This document shows, in pieces, positions 23,290-33,011 of a stretch of DNA of 64,000 bases (its first letter is position 1; every line of letters starts with the position of its first letter). Origin of the DNA: Vallicoccus soli (lineage in GTDB: Bacteria > Actinomycetota > Actinomycetes > Motilibacterales > Motilibacteraceae); the NCBI RefSeq assembly GCF_003594885.1, contig NZ_QZEZ01000001.1, positions 1,053,685 through 1,117,684 on the forward strand. Direction: 5' to 3'. The position numbers were made by a program, and so were the translations under genes. A model generated the notes under the pieces. That model saw only the letters and a list, made by a program, of their open reading frames with translations, was not told where the DNA came from and did no database searches.

Positions 23290-23418
23290 GGCAGGCTGAA
23301 CCGACTCGTGCACGGGCCCTCTTCCCCGCACGGGACGCGTCCACCGGGCCGACGGCACCGCCCCCCACGCGGCGCCCGACGCCCACCCGTACCCGATGTG
23401 GCAGGAGACACCACTTCC

Positions 23419-23886
23419 GTGGCAGTCAAGATCAAGCTGATGCGCCTGGGCAAGATCCGGGCCCCGCACTACCGCATCGTCGTCGCCGACGCGCGCACCA
23501 AGCGCGACGGCCGGGCGATCGAGACGATCGGCAAGTACCACCCGACGGAGGAGCCCTCGCTCATCGAGGTCGACTCCGAGCGGGCGCAGTACTGGCTCGG
23601 CGTGGGGGCCCAGCCCACGGAGCCGGTCCAGGCGATCCTCAAGGTCACCGGCGACTGGCAGCGCTTCAAGGGCGAGCCGGGCGCGGAGGGCACCCTGCGC
23701 ACGGCGGCCCCGCGGGCCGACAAGCGCGCGGCCTTCGAGGCGGCGGCGAAGTCCTCCGAGGCGCAGGGCGACGGCGGCGCGACCACCCCCCGGGGCGGGC
23801 GCAAGGGCGACGAGACCGCCCCCGACTCGGCCGTGTCCCCCGCCGAGGCGGCCGCGGCCGCCGACGCCCCGGCCACCGAGGGCTGA
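23419..23886 (+). CDS. rpsP: 30S ribosomal protein S16
   Basis: 155 residues. The first 85 are a normal S16 ([42 protein letters not shown]), binding 16S rRNA early in 30S assembly. The remaining 70 residues are an Ala/Glu/Gly-rich, low-complexity extension typical of actinobacterial S16. GTG 23419 has GGAGAC 12 bases upstream. khpA starts two bases after the stop. Confidence 0.96.
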   Translation: MAVKIKLMRLGKIRAPHYRIVVADARTKRDGRAIETIGKYHPTEEPSLIEVDSERAQYWLGVGAQPTEPVQAILKVTGDWQRFKGEPGAEGTLRTAAPRADKRAAFEAAAKSSEAQGDGGATTPRGGRKGDETAPDSAVSPAEAAAAADAPATEG

Positions 23887-23887
23887 C

Positions 23888-24130
23888 GTGCTCGACGAGG
23901 CCCTCGAGCACCTGGTCAAGGGCATCGTGGAGCACCCCGACGAGGTGCAGGTGCGCGACCGCGCCCTGCGCCGGGGCCGGGTGCTCGAGGTCCGGGTGCA
24001 CCCCGACGACCTCGGCAAGGTGATCGGGCGCGGCGGGCGCACCGCCAAGGCGCTGCGCACCGTGCTCGGGGCCCTCGGCGGCGGGCGCTCGGTCCGCGTC
24101 GACTTCCTCGACGTCGACGAGGTCCGCTGA
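23888..24130 (+). CDS. khpA: KH-domain RNA-binding protein KhpA
   Basis: 80 residues, a single KH domain with the GxxG-type loop in [19 protein letters not shown]. Begins [19 protein letters not shown], the standard KhpA N-terminus. Binds RNA, usually with KhpB, and in other bacteria affects cell size and small-RNA function. Lies in the conserved rpsP-khpA-rimM order, with one base between the S16 stop and its GTG. Confidence 0.95.
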   Translation: MLDEALEHLVKGIVEHPDEVQVRDRALRRGRVLEVRVHPDDLGKVIGRGGRTAKALRTVLGALGGGRSVRVDFLDVDEVR

Positions 24131-24191
24131 CCGGTCGGAGCCACGCTCCGCCGCCCGGCAGCACCCGCACCGCCGCACCACCCGTACGACC

Positions 24192-24228
24192 CCGACGCCC
24201 CGGCCCGCCCGTCGAGCCGGGGCGTCGG
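24192..24228 (+). terminator. Hairpin between khpA and rimM
   Basis: Perfect 13-bp stem CCGACGCCCCGGC / GCCGGGGCGTCGG around an 11-base loop, inside the 130-base gap. It probably terminates or attenuates the rpsP-khpA transcript before rimM-trmD. Confidence 0.7.
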
Positions 24229-24260
24229 CGCGCCCACCCCCTCGACCACCCGGAGGTCCC

Positions 24261-24788
24261 GTGCAGCTCGTCGTCGGCCGCGTCGGGCGCGCGCACGGCA
24301 TCCGCGGCGACGTGGCGGTCGAGGTGCGCACCGACGACCCCGAGCGCCGGCTCGGCCCCGGGGCCGTGCTCGCCACCGACCCGCCCGAGCGGGGCCCCCT
24401 CGTGGTGGCCACCGGTCGGGTGCACTCGGGGCGGCTGCTCCTGCGCTTCGAGGGCGTGCACGACCGGACCGGCGCCGAGGCGCTGCGCGGCACCCTCCTC
24501 GTCGCCGACGTGGACCCCGAGGAGCGGCCCGAGGACCCCGAGGACTTCTACGACCACCAGCTCGAGGACCTCGAGGTCGTCCTCGCCGACGGCACGGTGC
24601 TCGGGCGGGTCGAGGAGATGCTGCACCCGCCCGGGCAGGACCTCGTGCTCGTGCGGCGCCCGGACGGCGCCGAGCTGCTCGTCCCGTTCGTCGCCGCGAT
24701 CGTGCCGGAGGTCGACCTCGAGGCCGGGCGGATGGTCCTCGACCCGCCGCCGGGCCTGCTCGGCGACGCCCCGGACGAGGGGGCCTGA
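24261..24788 (+). CDS. rimM: Ribosome maturation factor RimM
   Basis: 175 residues; helps fold the head of the 30S subunit by binding S19 and 16S helix 33b. An N-terminal RimM domain ([19 protein letters not shown], then [19 protein letters not shown]) is followed by a PRC-barrel domain ([32 protein letters not shown]). GTG 24261 follows CCGGAGGTCC. The stop abuts the trmD start with no gap. Confidence 0.96.
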   Translation: MQLVVGRVGRAHGIRGDVAVEVRTDDPERRLGPGAVLATDPPERGPLVVATGRVHSGRLLLRFEGVHDRTGAEALRGTLLVADVDPEERPEDPEDFYDHQLEDLEVVLADGTVLGRVEEMLHPPGQDLVLVRRPDGAELLVPFVAAIVPEVDLEAGRMVLDPPPGLLGDAPDEGA

Positions 24789-25610
24789 GTGCGCGTCGAC
24801 GTCGTGACGATCTTCCCGGACTACCTCGCGCCGCTCGGGCTCTCGCTCATCGGCCGTGCGCGCGAGGCCGGCCTGCTCGACCTGCGCGTGCACGACCTGC
24901 GCGACTGGACGCACGACCGCCACCGCACCGTCGACGACACCCCGTACGGCGGGGGCGCCGGCATGGTCATGCGCCCGGAGCCCTGGGGGGAGGCGCTCGA
25001 CGCGCTCACCCCGGCGCCTGGCGGGGGCGCGGGCCCGCGGCTCGTCGTGCCCACCCCCGCGGGGCGCCGGTTCGACCAGGCGATGGCCCACGAGCTCGCC
25101 GCGGAGCCCTGGCTGCTCTTCGCCTGCGGGCGGTACGAGGGCATCGACGCCCGCGTCGTGGAGGAGGCGGCTGGCTCGGGGCGGGTGTCCCGCGTCGACG
25201 AGGTCTCGCTCGGCGACTACGTGCTCAACGGCGGCGAGGTCGCCGTGCTCGCGGTCGTCGAGGCGGTCGCCCGGCTGCTGCCCGGCGTCGTCGGCAACGC
25301 GGAGAGCCTCGTCGAGGAGAGCCACGCCGCCTCGCGCCACGGCCTGCTCGAGCACCCCGTCTACACCAAGCCGGCCGCCTGGCGCGGGCGCGAGGTCCCG
25401 CCGGTGCTCCTCTCGGGCGACCACGGCGCCGTCGCGCGCTGGCGCCGCGACGAGGCGCTGCGCCGCACGGCCGCGCGCCGCCCCGACCTCGTCGCGCGCC
25501 TGGACCCGGCGGCCCTCGACCGGCGCGACCTCGCGGTGCTCGCGGACGCGGGCTGGGCCCCCGGCGCCGACGGGCGATTCGGCCGCACGTCCCCCGCTGT
25601 GGCAGACTGA
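24789..25610 (+). CDS. trmD: tRNA (guanine(37)-N1)-methyltransferase
   Basis: 273 residues; methylates G37 next to the anticodon, preventing frameshifting. A SPOUT-fold enzyme: [15 protein letters not shown] at the start, [30 protein letters not shown], and the knotted SAM site [20 protein letters not shown]. The C-terminal domain ends in a short Gly/Arg-rich tail. The GTG directly follows the rimM TGA. Confidence 0.97.
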   Translation: MRVDVVTIFPDYLAPLGLSLIGRAREAGLLDLRVHDLRDWTHDRHRTVDDTPYGGGAGMVMRPEPWGEALDALTPAPGGGAGPRLVVPTPAGRRFDQAMAHELAAEPWLLFACGRYEGIDARVVEEAAGSGRVSRVDEVSLGDYVLNGGEVAVLAVVEAVARLLPGVVGNAESLVEESHAASRHGLLEHPVYTKPAAWRGREVPPVLLSGDHGAVARWRRDEALRRTAARRPDLVARLDPAALDRRDLAVLADAGWAPGADGRFGRTSPAVAD

Positions 25611-25752
25611 CCCGGTTGCCGCCGGTCCGCCGCGCCCCGCCACGGGGGAAGCGCACCCGCCGACCCGGTGGCCAGACCGACCACACGCCGCCCGGGCGAC
25701 CCGCCCGGGCCCTGTTCCGCGGGTGACCTGTGGCACCCGTGAGGAGACCGAG

Positions 25753-26109
25753 ATGAACACCCTCGACGCGCTCGACGCCGGCAGCCTGCGCTCCGACGTC
25801 CCGAGCTTCCGCCCCGGCGACACCCTGAAGGTCCACGTGCGCGTGGTCGAGGGCTCGCGCTCGCGCATCCAGGTCTTCCAGGGCGTGGTCATCCGCCGCC
25901 AGGGCGACGGCGTGCGCGAGACCTTCACGGTCCGCAAGGTCAGCTTCGGCGTCGGCGTCGAGCGCACCTTCCCGGTGCACACCCCGATCGTGGACAAGAT
26001 CGAGGTCGTGACCCGCGGCGACGTGCGCCGCGCGAAGCTCTACTACCTGCGCGACCTGCGCGGCAAGGCCGCCAAGATCAAGGAGAAGCGGGAGCCCGCG
26101 GGCCGCTGA
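25753..26109 (+). CDS. rplS: 50S ribosomal protein L19
   Basis: 118 residues at the 30S-50S interface. [38 protein letters not shown] and the basic end [13 protein letters not shown] are family features. ATG 25753 follows GAGGAGACCGAG. The 142-base leader after trmD begins with TGTGGCAGACT (around 25600), which resembles a -10 and may give L19 its own promoter. A strong terminator follows. Confidence 0.97.
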   Translation: MNTLDALDAGSLRSDVPSFRPGDTLKVHVRVVEGSRSRIQVFQGVVIRRQGDGVRETFTVRKVSFGVGVERTFPVHTPIVDKIEVVTRGDVRRAKLYYLRDLRGKAAKIKEKREPAGR

Positions 26110-26124
26110 GCCCGTCCCGCCCCT

Positions 26125-26159
26125 GCACGCCGGCCCGGCGCACCACCGGGCCGGCGTGC
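26125..26159 (+). terminator. Hairpin terminator after rplS
   Basis: Perfect 14-bp stem GCACGCCGGCCCGG / CCGGGCCGGCGTGC, 7-base loop, 15 bases after the L19 stop. The following CTAGGATCG (around 26159-26167) could supply a -10 (TAGGAT) for lepB. Confidence 0.85.
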
Positions 26160-26227
26160 CTAGGATCGACCCCCGGCGGGGCACCCGCCGGCCCGCCGCG
26201 GGCGGGCACCGCCGACCGAGGAGCAGC

Positions 26228-27046
26228 ATGGGCGACTGGCGGCGCAGGCACCGCGACGGGACCGCCCCCGACGAGCCGCCGCGCGAGGGCCAGGACAGCG
26301 GGCCCGCCGGCCCCGGCGACGCGCGCGACGAGGGCGCGGGCGAGCCCGCCGGTGCCCCCCGGCGCCCCGCGCGGCGCGGCTCCTTCCTGCGCGAGCTGCC
26401 CGTCATCCTCGTCGCGGCGCTGGTGCTGAGCCTGCTCATCAAGAGCTTCCTCGTGCAGGCGTTCTACATCCCCTCCGGCTCGATGGAGGAGACCCTCGCC
26501 GTCGGCGACCGGGTGTTCGTCAACAAGCTGGCGACCCGCTTCGGCGAGGTCGAGCGGGGCGACATCGTCGTGTTCCGCGACCCAGCCGACTGGCTGCCCG
26601 ACGTGCAGGAGCCCGAGGGCGCCGGCCGGCTCGGGGACGCCCTGCGCGACGGCCTGGAGTTCGTCGGCCTCGCCCCGTCCGCCAGCGGCGACGACCTCAT
26701 CAAGCGCGTCATCGGCGTGGGCGGCGACACCGTGGCGTGCTGCGACGCCGAGGGCCGGGTCACGGTCAACGGCGTGCCGCTCGACGAGGAGGGGTACCTC
26801 TTCCCGGGCAACGAGCCCAGCGCGTCGCCCTTCGAGGTCGAGGTCCCCGAGGGCTACCTCTGGGTCATGGGCGACCACCGGGAGGAGAGCCTCGACAGCC
26901 GCGCCCACACCGGCGAGCCCGGCGGCGGGTTCCTGCCCGAGGACGACGTGGTCGGGCGCGCCTTCGTCGTCGTGTGGCCCTTCGACCGTTTCAAGGGCCT
27001 GACGCGCCCGGACACGTTCGACCAGGCCGGCCTGTCCGGGGACTGA
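26228..27046 (+). CDS. lepB: Signal peptidase I
   Basis: 272 residues; cleaves signal peptides on the outer face of the membrane. A charged cytoplasmic N-terminus of about 55 residues precedes one membrane segment (LPVILVAALVLSLLIKSFL) and the catalytic serine in IPSGSMEETL. The general-base lysine is in DDLIKRVIGVGGDTV, and the C-terminal GDHREESLDSRAH box is intact. Start set at ATG 26228 with GAGGAGC upstream; an in-frame ATG further upstream (26156) lies over the terminator and is unlikely. Confidence 0.95.
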   Translation: MGDWRRRHRDGTAPDEPPREGQDSGPAGPGDARDEGAGEPAGAPRRPARRGSFLRELPVILVAALVLSLLIKSFLVQAFYIPSGSMEETLAVGDRVFVNKLATRFGEVERGDIVVFRDPADWLPDVQEPEGAGRLGDALRDGLEFVGLAPSASGDDLIKRVIGVGGDTVACCDAEGRVTVNGVPLDEEGYLFPGNEPSASPFEVEVPEGYLWVMGDHREESLDSRAHTGEPGGGFLPEDDVVGRAFVVVWPFDRFKGLTRPDTFDQAGLSGD

Positions 27047-27056
27047 GGGCCGGCCC

Positions 27057-27581
27057 CTGCCCGCCGACGACGCCCCGCCGCCCGGCCAGGGCTGGCGGCG
27101 CTCGGCCAAGGCCCTGCTCGTCGACCCCGCCGGGCGCGTCCTGCTCCTGCACGTCCACGACCCGCTCGACCCGGCGCTCGGGCGGTGGTGGGAGCTGCCC
27201 GGCGGCGGGGTGGAGCCGGGCGAGACCGACGAGGCGGCGTGCGCGCGCGAGGTGCGCGAGGAGACCGGCTACGCCGTGGACCCGGCCGACGTCGGCCCGG
27301 CCCTGTGGCGGCGCCGAGCGACCTTCCGCTGGCTGGGGGTGCGGCGCTGGCAGGTCGAGACGGTGCACGTGGTGCGCCTCGCGCCGGGCGCCGTGCCGGC
27401 CGCGACGGCGCCGACCGACGAGGAGACCGGCGCCTTCCTCGGCCTGCGCTGGTGGTCGCCGGCGGACCTGGGTGCCCTCGCGGCCTCCGGCGAGCGGCTC
27501 TACCCCGGCCGCCTGGACGAGCTCGCGCCGCGGCTGCTGCGCGGCGAGGTCCTGCCCGACGGCTTCGAGCGGTGGAGCTAG
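27057..27581 (+). CDS. Nudix hydrolase (first of two)
   Basis: About 174 residues. Nudix box GGGVEPGETDEAACAREV followed by REETGYAV is complete, so it should hydrolyse a nucleoside-diphosphate-linked substrate with a divalent metal; the substrate is unknown. The first conserved GTG (27210) falls inside the Nudix box, so the real start must be upstream. The open frame reaches back to 27003 with no ATG, GTG or TTG. I propose CTG 27057, seven bases after GAGGG that overlaps the lepB stop. The start is therefore unusual and unproven. Coupled to the second Nudix gene 11 bases downstream. Confidence 0.72.
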   Translation: MPADDAPPPGQGWRRSAKALLVDPAGRVLLLHVHDPLDPALGRWWELPGGGVEPGETDEAACAREVREETGYAVDPADVGPALWRRRATFRWLGVRRWQVETVHVVRLAPGAVPAATAPTDEETGAFLGLRWWSPADLGALAASGERLYPGRLDELAPRLLRGEVLPDGFERWS

Positions 27582-27592
27582 GCTCGGCACCC

Positions 27593-28105
27593 GTGCAGGA
27601 CGAGGTCCCCGAGGTCGAGCCGCGGCGCCGCGAGGCGGCCCGCGTGCTCCTGCTCGACGGGCACGACCGGCTCCTGCTGTTCCGCGGCTGCGACCCCGAC
27701 CGCCCCGCGGCCACCTTCTGGTTCACCCCCGGCGGCGGGCTCGACCCGGGGGAGTCGTACGAGGACGCGGCCCGGCGCGAGGTGCGGGAGGAGACCGGCC
27801 TCGAGGACCTCGTCCTCGGTCCCGCGGTGTGGCGCCGCCGGGCCCGCTTCACGTTCCTCGGCGTGCCGTACGACCAGCGCGAGGTCTTCTTCCTGGCCCG
27901 CTGCGCGCCCTTCGCCGTCGACGCCGCCGGCTGGGGCCCGGTGGAGCGCCGGGCGATCAGCGCGCACCGCTGGTGGACGCTCGAGGAGCTGCGCGCGACC
28001 GGCGAGGAGCTGGCGCCGGCGGACCTGCCCGAGCGGCTGGCCGCGCTGCTGGCCGACGGTCCCCCGCAGGCGCTCGTCGAGGTGGCGGGGGCGGCGGCGC
28101 CGTGA
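27593..28105 (+). CDS. Nudix hydrolase (second of two)
   Basis: 170 residues from GTG 27593. Nudix box GGGLDPGESYEDAARREV then REETGLEDL. The layout WxxPGGGLxPGE with a C-terminal HRWWTLEEL helix resembles general 'housecleaning' Nudix hydrolases and is paralogous to the preceding protein (which has WELPGGGVEPGE and RWWSPADL). The substrate cannot be deduced. Its TGA overlaps the rnhB GTG (GTGA). Confidence 0.87.
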   Translation: MQDEVPEVEPRRREAARVLLLDGHDRLLLFRGCDPDRPAATFWFTPGGGLDPGESYEDAARREVREETGLEDLVLGPAVWRRRARFTFLGVPYDQREVFFLARCAPFAVDAAGWGPVERRAISAHRWWTLEELRATGEELAPADLPERLAALLADGPPQALVEVAGAAAP

Positions 28106-28851
28106 CGCTCCCGCGCGGGACCGCGGTGCGGCGCGACGCGGGCCTCTACGGCTACGAGCGCGCGCTGGCCCGGCACGGCCTGAGCCCGGTCGCCGGTGCC
28201 GACGAGGCCGGGCGCGGCGCGTGCGCCGGCCCGCTCGTCGTGGCGGCCGTCGTGCTGCCCGAGGGGCGGCGCGGGCAGGTCCCGGGGCTCGCGGACTCCA
28301 AGCTGCTCACGGCGGCGGCCCGCGAGCGGGTCCACGCCGAGGTCGTGGCCCGGGCGCTCGCCTGGTCGGTCGTGGTCGTCCCGGCGGCGGAGGTCGACGC
28401 GACCGGGCTGCACCGGGCCAACCTGCAGGCGATGCGCCGGGCGCTGTGGACGCTGGCGGTCGAGCCGGCGTACGTGCTCACCGACGGCTTCCCGGTCCCC
28501 GGCGGGCCCGCGCCCGGCCTCGCGGTCTGGAAGGGCGACCGGGTCGCGGCGTGCGTCGCCGCCGCGTCGGTCGTGGCGAAGGTGACGCGGGACCGGATGA
28601 TGCGCGACCTGCACGAGCGCTGGCCGGAGTACGACTTCGCGGGGCACAAGGGCTACTCGACGCCGGTGCACCAGGAGGCGCTGCGCCGGTACGGTCCGTG
28701 CCCGGAGCACCGCTTCTCGTACGTCAACGTGGCGTCGGCGGTGCGTGGCGGCGCGGCGCCGGCGGCAGGGGATGATGGGTCCTCCGCCGCGACGGCGGGG
28801 ACGACGTACGGACCCGGCCCCCTGCGGGCCGACCACCGGGAGAGTGCATGA
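28102..28851 (+). CDS. rnhB: Ribonuclease HII
   Basis: 249 residues; removes ribonucleotides from DNA. Catalytic acidic residues in VAGADEAGRGACAGPLVVAAV, a second Asp in YVLTDGFPVPGG, and the conserved YDFAGHKGYSTPVHQEAL segment. GTG 28102 overlaps the Nudix stop. The C-terminus has an extra 35-residue Gly/Ala-rich extension beyond the usual end near FSYVNVA. The stop overlaps the next gene's ATG by four bases. Confidence 0.96.
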   Translation: MTLPRGTAVRRDAGLYGYERALARHGLSPVAGADEAGRGACAGPLVVAAVVLPEGRRGQVPGLADSKLLTAAARERVHAEVVARALAWSVVVVPAAEVDATGLHRANLQAMRRALWTLAVEPAYVLTDGFPVPGGPAPGLAVWKGDRVAACVAAASVVAKVTRDRMMRDLHERWPEYDFAGHKGYSTPVHQEALRRYGPCPEHRFSYVNVASAVRGGAAPAAGDDGSSAATAGTTYGPGPLRADHRESA

Positions 28852-29171
28852 GCGCCGAGGACCTCGAGAAGTACGAGACCGAGATGGAGCTGCAGCTCTA
28901 CCGGGAGTACCGCGACGTCGTGGGGCTCTTCTCGTACGTCGTCGAGACCGAGCGGCGCTTCTACCTCACCAACACCGTCGACCTGCAGGTGCGCTCGACG
29001 GACGGCGGCGAGGTCTACTTCGAGGTGACGATGTCCGACGCCTGGGTGTGGGACATGTACCGTCCGGCGCGCTTCGTGAAGAACGTCAAGGTCGTGACGT
29101 TCAAGGACGTCAACGTCGAGGAGCTCGCTAAGGCCGACATCGAGCTGCCGCGCGCCGAGGGGATGTCCTGA
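28848..29171 (+). CDS. DUF2469 family protein
   Basis: 107 residues beginning MSAEDLEKYETEMELQLYRE, a very conserved actinobacterial family of unknown function found directly after rnhB. No membrane segment or known catalytic motif; aromatic-rich core YFEVTMSDAWVWDMYRPARF. Linked by ATGA to rnhB and by TGATG to the next gene, so it sits in a tightly coupled operon. Confidence 0.92.
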   Translation: MSAEDLEKYETEMELQLYREYRDVVGLFSYVVETERRFYLTNTVDLQVRSTDGGEVYFEVTMSDAWVWDMYRPARFVKNVKVVTFKDVNVEELAKADIELPRAEGMS

Positions 29172-29746
29172 TGGACGCGGCGACCCTGCAGGCCACGGAC
29201 GCCTTCCTGGTCCGCCAGCGCATCACCGCGATGGTCAACCGCTACGACGTGAGCGCCGCGCGGCCGGACTGGTCGGCGGGCGAGCCCGTCGCCTTCGCGC
29301 AGCAGAAGCGGATGGCGCTGCGCGAGCAGATCACGCTCTACACCGACGAGTCCCGCCGGGCGGAGCTCTGCGCGTTCCGGGCCCGGCAGGTCATGGACGT
29401 GCGGGCGCAGTACGACGTGACGGCGCCGGACGGCACGGTCATCGGCGGCTTCCGCAAGGACTTCGCGCGGTCGCTGCTGGTGTCCACGTTCCACCTCGAG
29501 CAGGCCGGGGGCCCGGCGGCGACGGGCTCGGAGCGCAACCTCCTCGTGGCGCTGCTGCGCCGGGTCAGCGACGTCCCGCTGGCCGTGCACTTCGACTTCA
29601 CCACCGTCGAGGGCGAGCCGGTGCTCTCCAGCGAGCGCACGTGGGGGCTGCGCGACGCGTACCGGGTGTCGGTGCACGCGCCGTGGCTGGACCGTCGGCT
29701 GGCGCTGTCGCTGGCGATCGGGCTGGACGCGCTGCTCGCGCGTTGA
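29171..29746 (+). CDS. LURP-one-related / scramblase-like protein
   Basis: 191 residues. The pattern of short beta strands with FLVRQRITAMVNRYDV near the start, AFRARQVMDVRAQYDVTAPDG (split here as a strand-turn-strand) and GGFRKDFARSLL resembles the LURP-one/tubby-like phospholipid scramblase fold found in some actinobacteria. No signal peptide. The ATG overlaps the DUF2469 stop by one base, so the two are likely coexpressed. The fold assignment is by motif memory and needs profile confirmation; the molecular role is unknown. Confidence 0.65.
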   Translation: MDAATLQATDAFLVRQRITAMVNRYDVSAARPDWSAGEPVAFAQQKRMALREQITLYTDESRRAELCAFRARQVMDVRAQYDVTAPDGTVIGGFRKDFARSLLVSTFHLEQAGGPAATGSERNLLVALLRRVSDVPLAVHFDFTTVEGEPVLSSERTWGLRDAYRVSVHAPWLDRRLALSLAIGLDALLAR

Positions 29747-29854
29747 GCGGGGCCCGTCCACAGGGTCCGGCGGGGGCGGTCCTCCACAGCCGGTCGTGGT
29801 GCGGGCCCGGCGGGCCGGGCCGCGCGGGTTGGCTCCGGCGCGGAGGTGGTGCCG

Positions 29855-30211
29855 GTGCGCGCCAAGGACGGGGTGGGGCGGTACGGCGAGCGGGTCGCCG
29901 CCCGGCACCTGGTGGACGCCGGGCTGGTGGTGCTGGAGCGGAACTGGCGCTGCGAGCTGGGCGAGATCGACATCGTGGCCCGTGAGGGCGGCGTGCTCGT
30001 GGTGTGCGAGGTCAAGACCCGCTCGAGCGGGGCGTACGGGCCGCCGGCGGAGGCGGTGACGCCGGCCAAGGCGGCGCGGCTGCGCCGACTGGCGGCGCGG
30101 TGGGTGCACGAGCGCGGGGTGCACCCGCAGGAGCTGCGGGTCGACGTGGTGGCGGTGCTGCGCCGCCCGCGGGGCGCGGCGCTCGTGGAGCACCTGCGGG
30201 GCGTGGCGTGA
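29855..30211 (+). CDS. yraN: UPF0102 family protein YraN
   Basis: 118 residues with an endonuclease-like fold: [20 protein letters not shown], then [27 protein letters not shown], which holds the Asp and Glu-x-Lys of the PD-(D/E)xK pattern. An earlier in-frame GTG (29846) exists, but GGAGG at 29842-29846 is eight bases from GTG 29855, so the later start is chosen. Ends in GTGA overlap with comM. The 108-base gap upstream shows no clear promoter. Confidence 0.92.
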   Translation: MRAKDGVGRYGERVAARHLVDAGLVVLERNWRCELGEIDIVAREGGVLVVCEVKTRSSGAYGPPAEAVTPAKAARLRRLAARWVHERGVHPQELRVDVVAVLRRPRGAALVEHLRGVA

Positions 30212-31785
30212 GCGGCGGGGTGCCGGCGGGCTCGCTGGGCCGGGCGGGGGCGGTGACGCTGCTCGGGGTCGAGGGCCACGTGGTGGGGGTGGAGGCGCAC
30301 CTGGCGCAGGGGCTGCCGGCGTTCATCCTCGTGGGGCTGCCGGACGCGGCGCTGTCGGAGTCGCGCGACCGGGTGCGCGCGGCGGTGGTGAACTCGGGGA
30401 TCGGCTGGCCCAACCGGCGGATCACGGTGAGCCTGGTGCCGGCGTCGCTGCCCAAGGGCGGCTCGCACTTCGACCTGCCCGTGGCGTGCGCGGTGCTGGC
30501 GGCGGCGGGGGTGGTGCCGCAGGGCGCGCTGGACGGGGCGGTGCTGCTCGGGGAGCTCGGCCTGGACGGGCGGGTCCGCCCGGTGCGCGGGGTGCTGCCG
30601 GCGGTGCTGGCTGCGGCTGCGGGCGGGGCGCGGCGGGTCGTGGTCCCGGCGGGCAACGCCCGCGAGGCGGCGCTGGTGCCGGACGTGGAGGTCGTGCCGG
30701 TGCGCACCCTCGGTGCGCTCGTCGGGCTGCTGCGCGGGGAGCGGGCCGCCGAGCCGGGGCAGGGGCCCGAGGAGCCGGCGCCGGAGGGTGCGGGTGCGGG
30801 CAAGGACCTGTCCGACGTGCTGGGCCAGCCGGAGGGGCGCGCCGCGCTCGAGGTGTGCGCGGCCGGCGGGCACCACCTGTTCCTCCTCGGCCCGCCCGGC
30901 GCGGGCAAGACGATGCTCGCCGAGCGGCTGCCGGGGCTCCTGCCCGAGCTGGACCGCGAGGCGGCGCTCGAGGTCTCGGCGATCCACTCGGTGGCCGGGA
31001 CGCTGCCGCCGGGGGCGCCCCTCGTGCGCCGCCCGCCCTTCGAGGACCCGCACCACAGCGCCACGGCCGCCGCGGTCGTGGGCGGCGGTTCGGGCATGCC
31101 CCGGCCCGGCGCGATCAGCCTCGCCCACCGCGGGGTGCTCCTCCTCGACGAGGCGCCGGAGTTCGCCCGCCCGGTGCTCGACGCGCTGCGCCAGCCCCTC
31201 GAGTCGGGGGTGGTCGTGGTGCGTCGCGCGGCGGGCGCGGCGCGCTACCCGGCGCGGTTCCAGCTCGTCCTCGCCGCCAACCCCTGCCCGTGCGGGCTGT
31301 CCGGCGGCTCCCGCGAGCAGGACCTGCGCTGCCGGTGCTCGCCGCACGCGCGGCTGCGCTACGTCGGGAAGCTGTCGGGGCCGCTGCTCGACCGGGTCGA
31401 CCTGCGCGTGCGGGTGCCGCCCGTCGCCCGCGGCGCGCTCCTCGAGGACGCGGCGGTGGAGGGGACCGCGGTGGTGCGCGAGCGGGTCCTCGCGGCCCGC
31501 GAGCGGGCCCTGCACCGGCTGCGGGCCCTCGACCTCAGCGCGCCGCCACGCACCAACGCCGAGGTCCCCGGGCCGGTGCTGCGCCGCCGCTGGGCCGTGC
31601 CCGAGCCCGTGGTGCGCCTGCTGGACCAGCACCTGCAGCGCGGCACGCTCTCCGCGCGCGGCCTGGACCGGGTGCTGCGGGTCGCCTGGACGCTGGCCGA
31701 CCTCGCCGGGCGCGACGTGGTCGGGCCCGACGACGTGCTCACGGCGGTGCTGTGGCGCGAGACGAGCACGGCGGGAGCGGCGTGA
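30208..31785 (+). CDS. comM: YifB/ComM-type Mg-chelatase-like AAA+ ATPase
   Basis: 525 residues. N-terminal Lon-like domain ([35 protein letters not shown]), central AAA+ ATPase with [16 protein letters not shown] (about 230), [13 protein letters not shown], Walker [12 protein letters not shown], the NPCPCG turn, and a C-terminal Mg-chelatase domain. In naturally transformable bacteria ComM is a hexameric branch-migration helicase; the downstream dprA supports a role in DNA handling. GTG 30208 overlaps the yraN stop. Confidence 0.95.
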   Translation: MSGGVPAGSLGRAGAVTLLGVEGHVVGVEAHLAQGLPAFILVGLPDAALSESRDRVRAAVVNSGIGWPNRRITVSLVPASLPKGGSHFDLPVACAVLAAAGVVPQGALDGAVLLGELGLDGRVRPVRGVLPAVLAAAAGGARRVVVPAGNAREAALVPDVEVVPVRTLGALVGLLRGERAAEPGQGPEEPAPEGAGAGKDLSDVLGQPEGRAALEVCAAGGHHLFLLGPPGAGKTMLAERLPGLLPELDREAALEVSAIHSVAGTLPPGAPLVRRPPFEDPHHSATAAAVVGGGSGMPRPGAISLAHRGVLLLDEAPEFARPVLDALRQPLESGVVVVRRAAGAARYPARFQLVLAANPCPCGLSGGSREQDLRCRCSPHARLRYVGKLSGPLLDRVDLRVRVPPVARGALLEDAAVEGTAVVRERVLAARERALHRLRALDLSAPPRTNAEVPGPVLRRRWAVPEPVVRLLDQHLQRGTLSARGLDRVLRVAWTLADLAGRDVVGPDDVLTAVLWRETSTAGAA

Positions 31786-33008
31786 GCGCGGGGACGGGCG
31801 CGCGCGCCGCGCGCGCGGCGCTGGCCGCGGTGTCCGAGCCCGGGGACGCGCTCGTGCACGACGCCGTCGCCCTGCACGGCCCGGAGGAGGTGCTGTCCCG
31901 GCTGCGCGCGGGCGACGGCACGGTGCTGCCGGGCCGCGCGTCGGCGCGGCGGCTCGAGGGGTACGGCCACCGGCTGGCCGCGCTCGACGAGGCCGCTGCT
32001 GCGCCCGACGGGGCCGGGAGCGCCGGCGGAGGCGCCGGCGCCGCGGACGGCGACCCCGCGCGCGCCCTGCGGCTCGTGTGCCCGGGCGACGAGGAGTGGC
32101 CGTCCCAGCTCGACGACCTGGCGCTCGCGGGTGCGAGCGGGGGCTTCCCCCTGCGCCCGCCGCTGTGCTTGTGGGTGCGCGGGGCGGCCGACCTGCGCGC
32201 GCTCGCCGCGCGCTCGGTGGCCGTCATCGGCGCCCGGGCGGCGACGGCGTACGGCGAGCACGTCGCCGCCGACCTCGCCGCGGAGGTCGCCGAGCGCGGG
32301 TGGACGGTCCTCAGCGGCGCGGCGTACGGGGTGGACGCCGCCGCGCACCGCGGCGCCGTGGCCGGCGGCGGGTCGACGGTGGCCGTGCTGGCCTGCGGGG
32401 CGGACGCCGTCTACCCCCGGGGCCACGAGCTGCTGCTGCACCGCGTCGCGCAGTCGGGGGCGGTGGTGTCGGAGCTGCCGCCGGGAGCGACGGTGACCCG
32501 GTCCCGCCTGCTGCAGCGCAACCGGCTCGTGGCCGCGCTGACGCGCGGGACGGTCGTCGTGGAGGCGGCGGTGCGCAGCGGCACGGCCTCCACCGCCGGC
32601 CACGCGGCGGCGCTCGGGCGGACGGTGATGGCGGTGCCCGGGCCGGTGACCGCGCCGACGTCGGCCGGCTGCCACGCGCTCGTGCGCGCCGGGCGCGCGG
32701 TGCTGGTCACCAGCGGCGCGGAGGTCGTGGACGCCGTCGGCCGGCTCGGCGACGACGCGGCGCCGGCGCCGCGCGGTGAGGAGCGGCCGGAGGACGGGCT
32801 CACCCCCGTGCAGCTGCGGGTGCTCGACGCGCTGCCGGTCCGCCGCGGCGCTCCGGTGGCGCGGCTGGCGCGCGAGGCCGGGCTGGACCTCGGGTCGGTG
32901 CGCGCCGCGCTGGGGCTGCTCGTGCTCGAGGGGCTCGCCGAGGCCGACGAGCACGGGCACCGGGTGTCCGCGGCCCTGCGCGCGCGTCGGCGGCCGGAGC
33001 GGGCCTGA
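31782..33008 (+). CDS. dprA: DNA-processing protein DprA
   Basis: 408 residues; binds incoming single-stranded DNA and loads RecA. Rossmann-fold core: [54 protein letters not shown] and [16 protein letters not shown]-terminal SAM-like region and a C-terminal winged helix ([17 protein letters not shown]). GTG 31782 overlaps the comM stop (GTGA), making yraN-comM-dprA a coupled set. Slightly longer than typical because of a Gly/Ala linker near residues 75-95. Confidence 0.96.
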   Translation: MSAGTGARAARAALAAVSEPGDALVHDAVALHGPEEVLSRLRAGDGTVLPGRASARRLEGYGHRLAALDEAAAAPDGAGSAGGGAGAADGDPARALRLVCPGDEEWPSQLDDLALAGASGGFPLRPPLCLWVRGAADLRALAARSVAVIGARAATAYGEHVAADLAAEVAERGWTVLSGAAYGVDAAAHRGAVAGGGSTVAVLACGADAVYPRGHELLLHRVAQSGAVVSELPPGATVTRSRLLQRNRLVAALTRGTVVVEAAVRSGTASTAGHAAALGRTVMAVPGPVTAPTSAGCHALVRAGRAVLVTSGAEVVDAVGRLGDDAAPAPRGEERPEDGLTPVQLRVLDALPVRRGAPVARLAREAGLDLGSVRAALGLLVLEGLAEADEHGHRVSAALRARRRPERA

Positions 33009-33011
33009 GCC

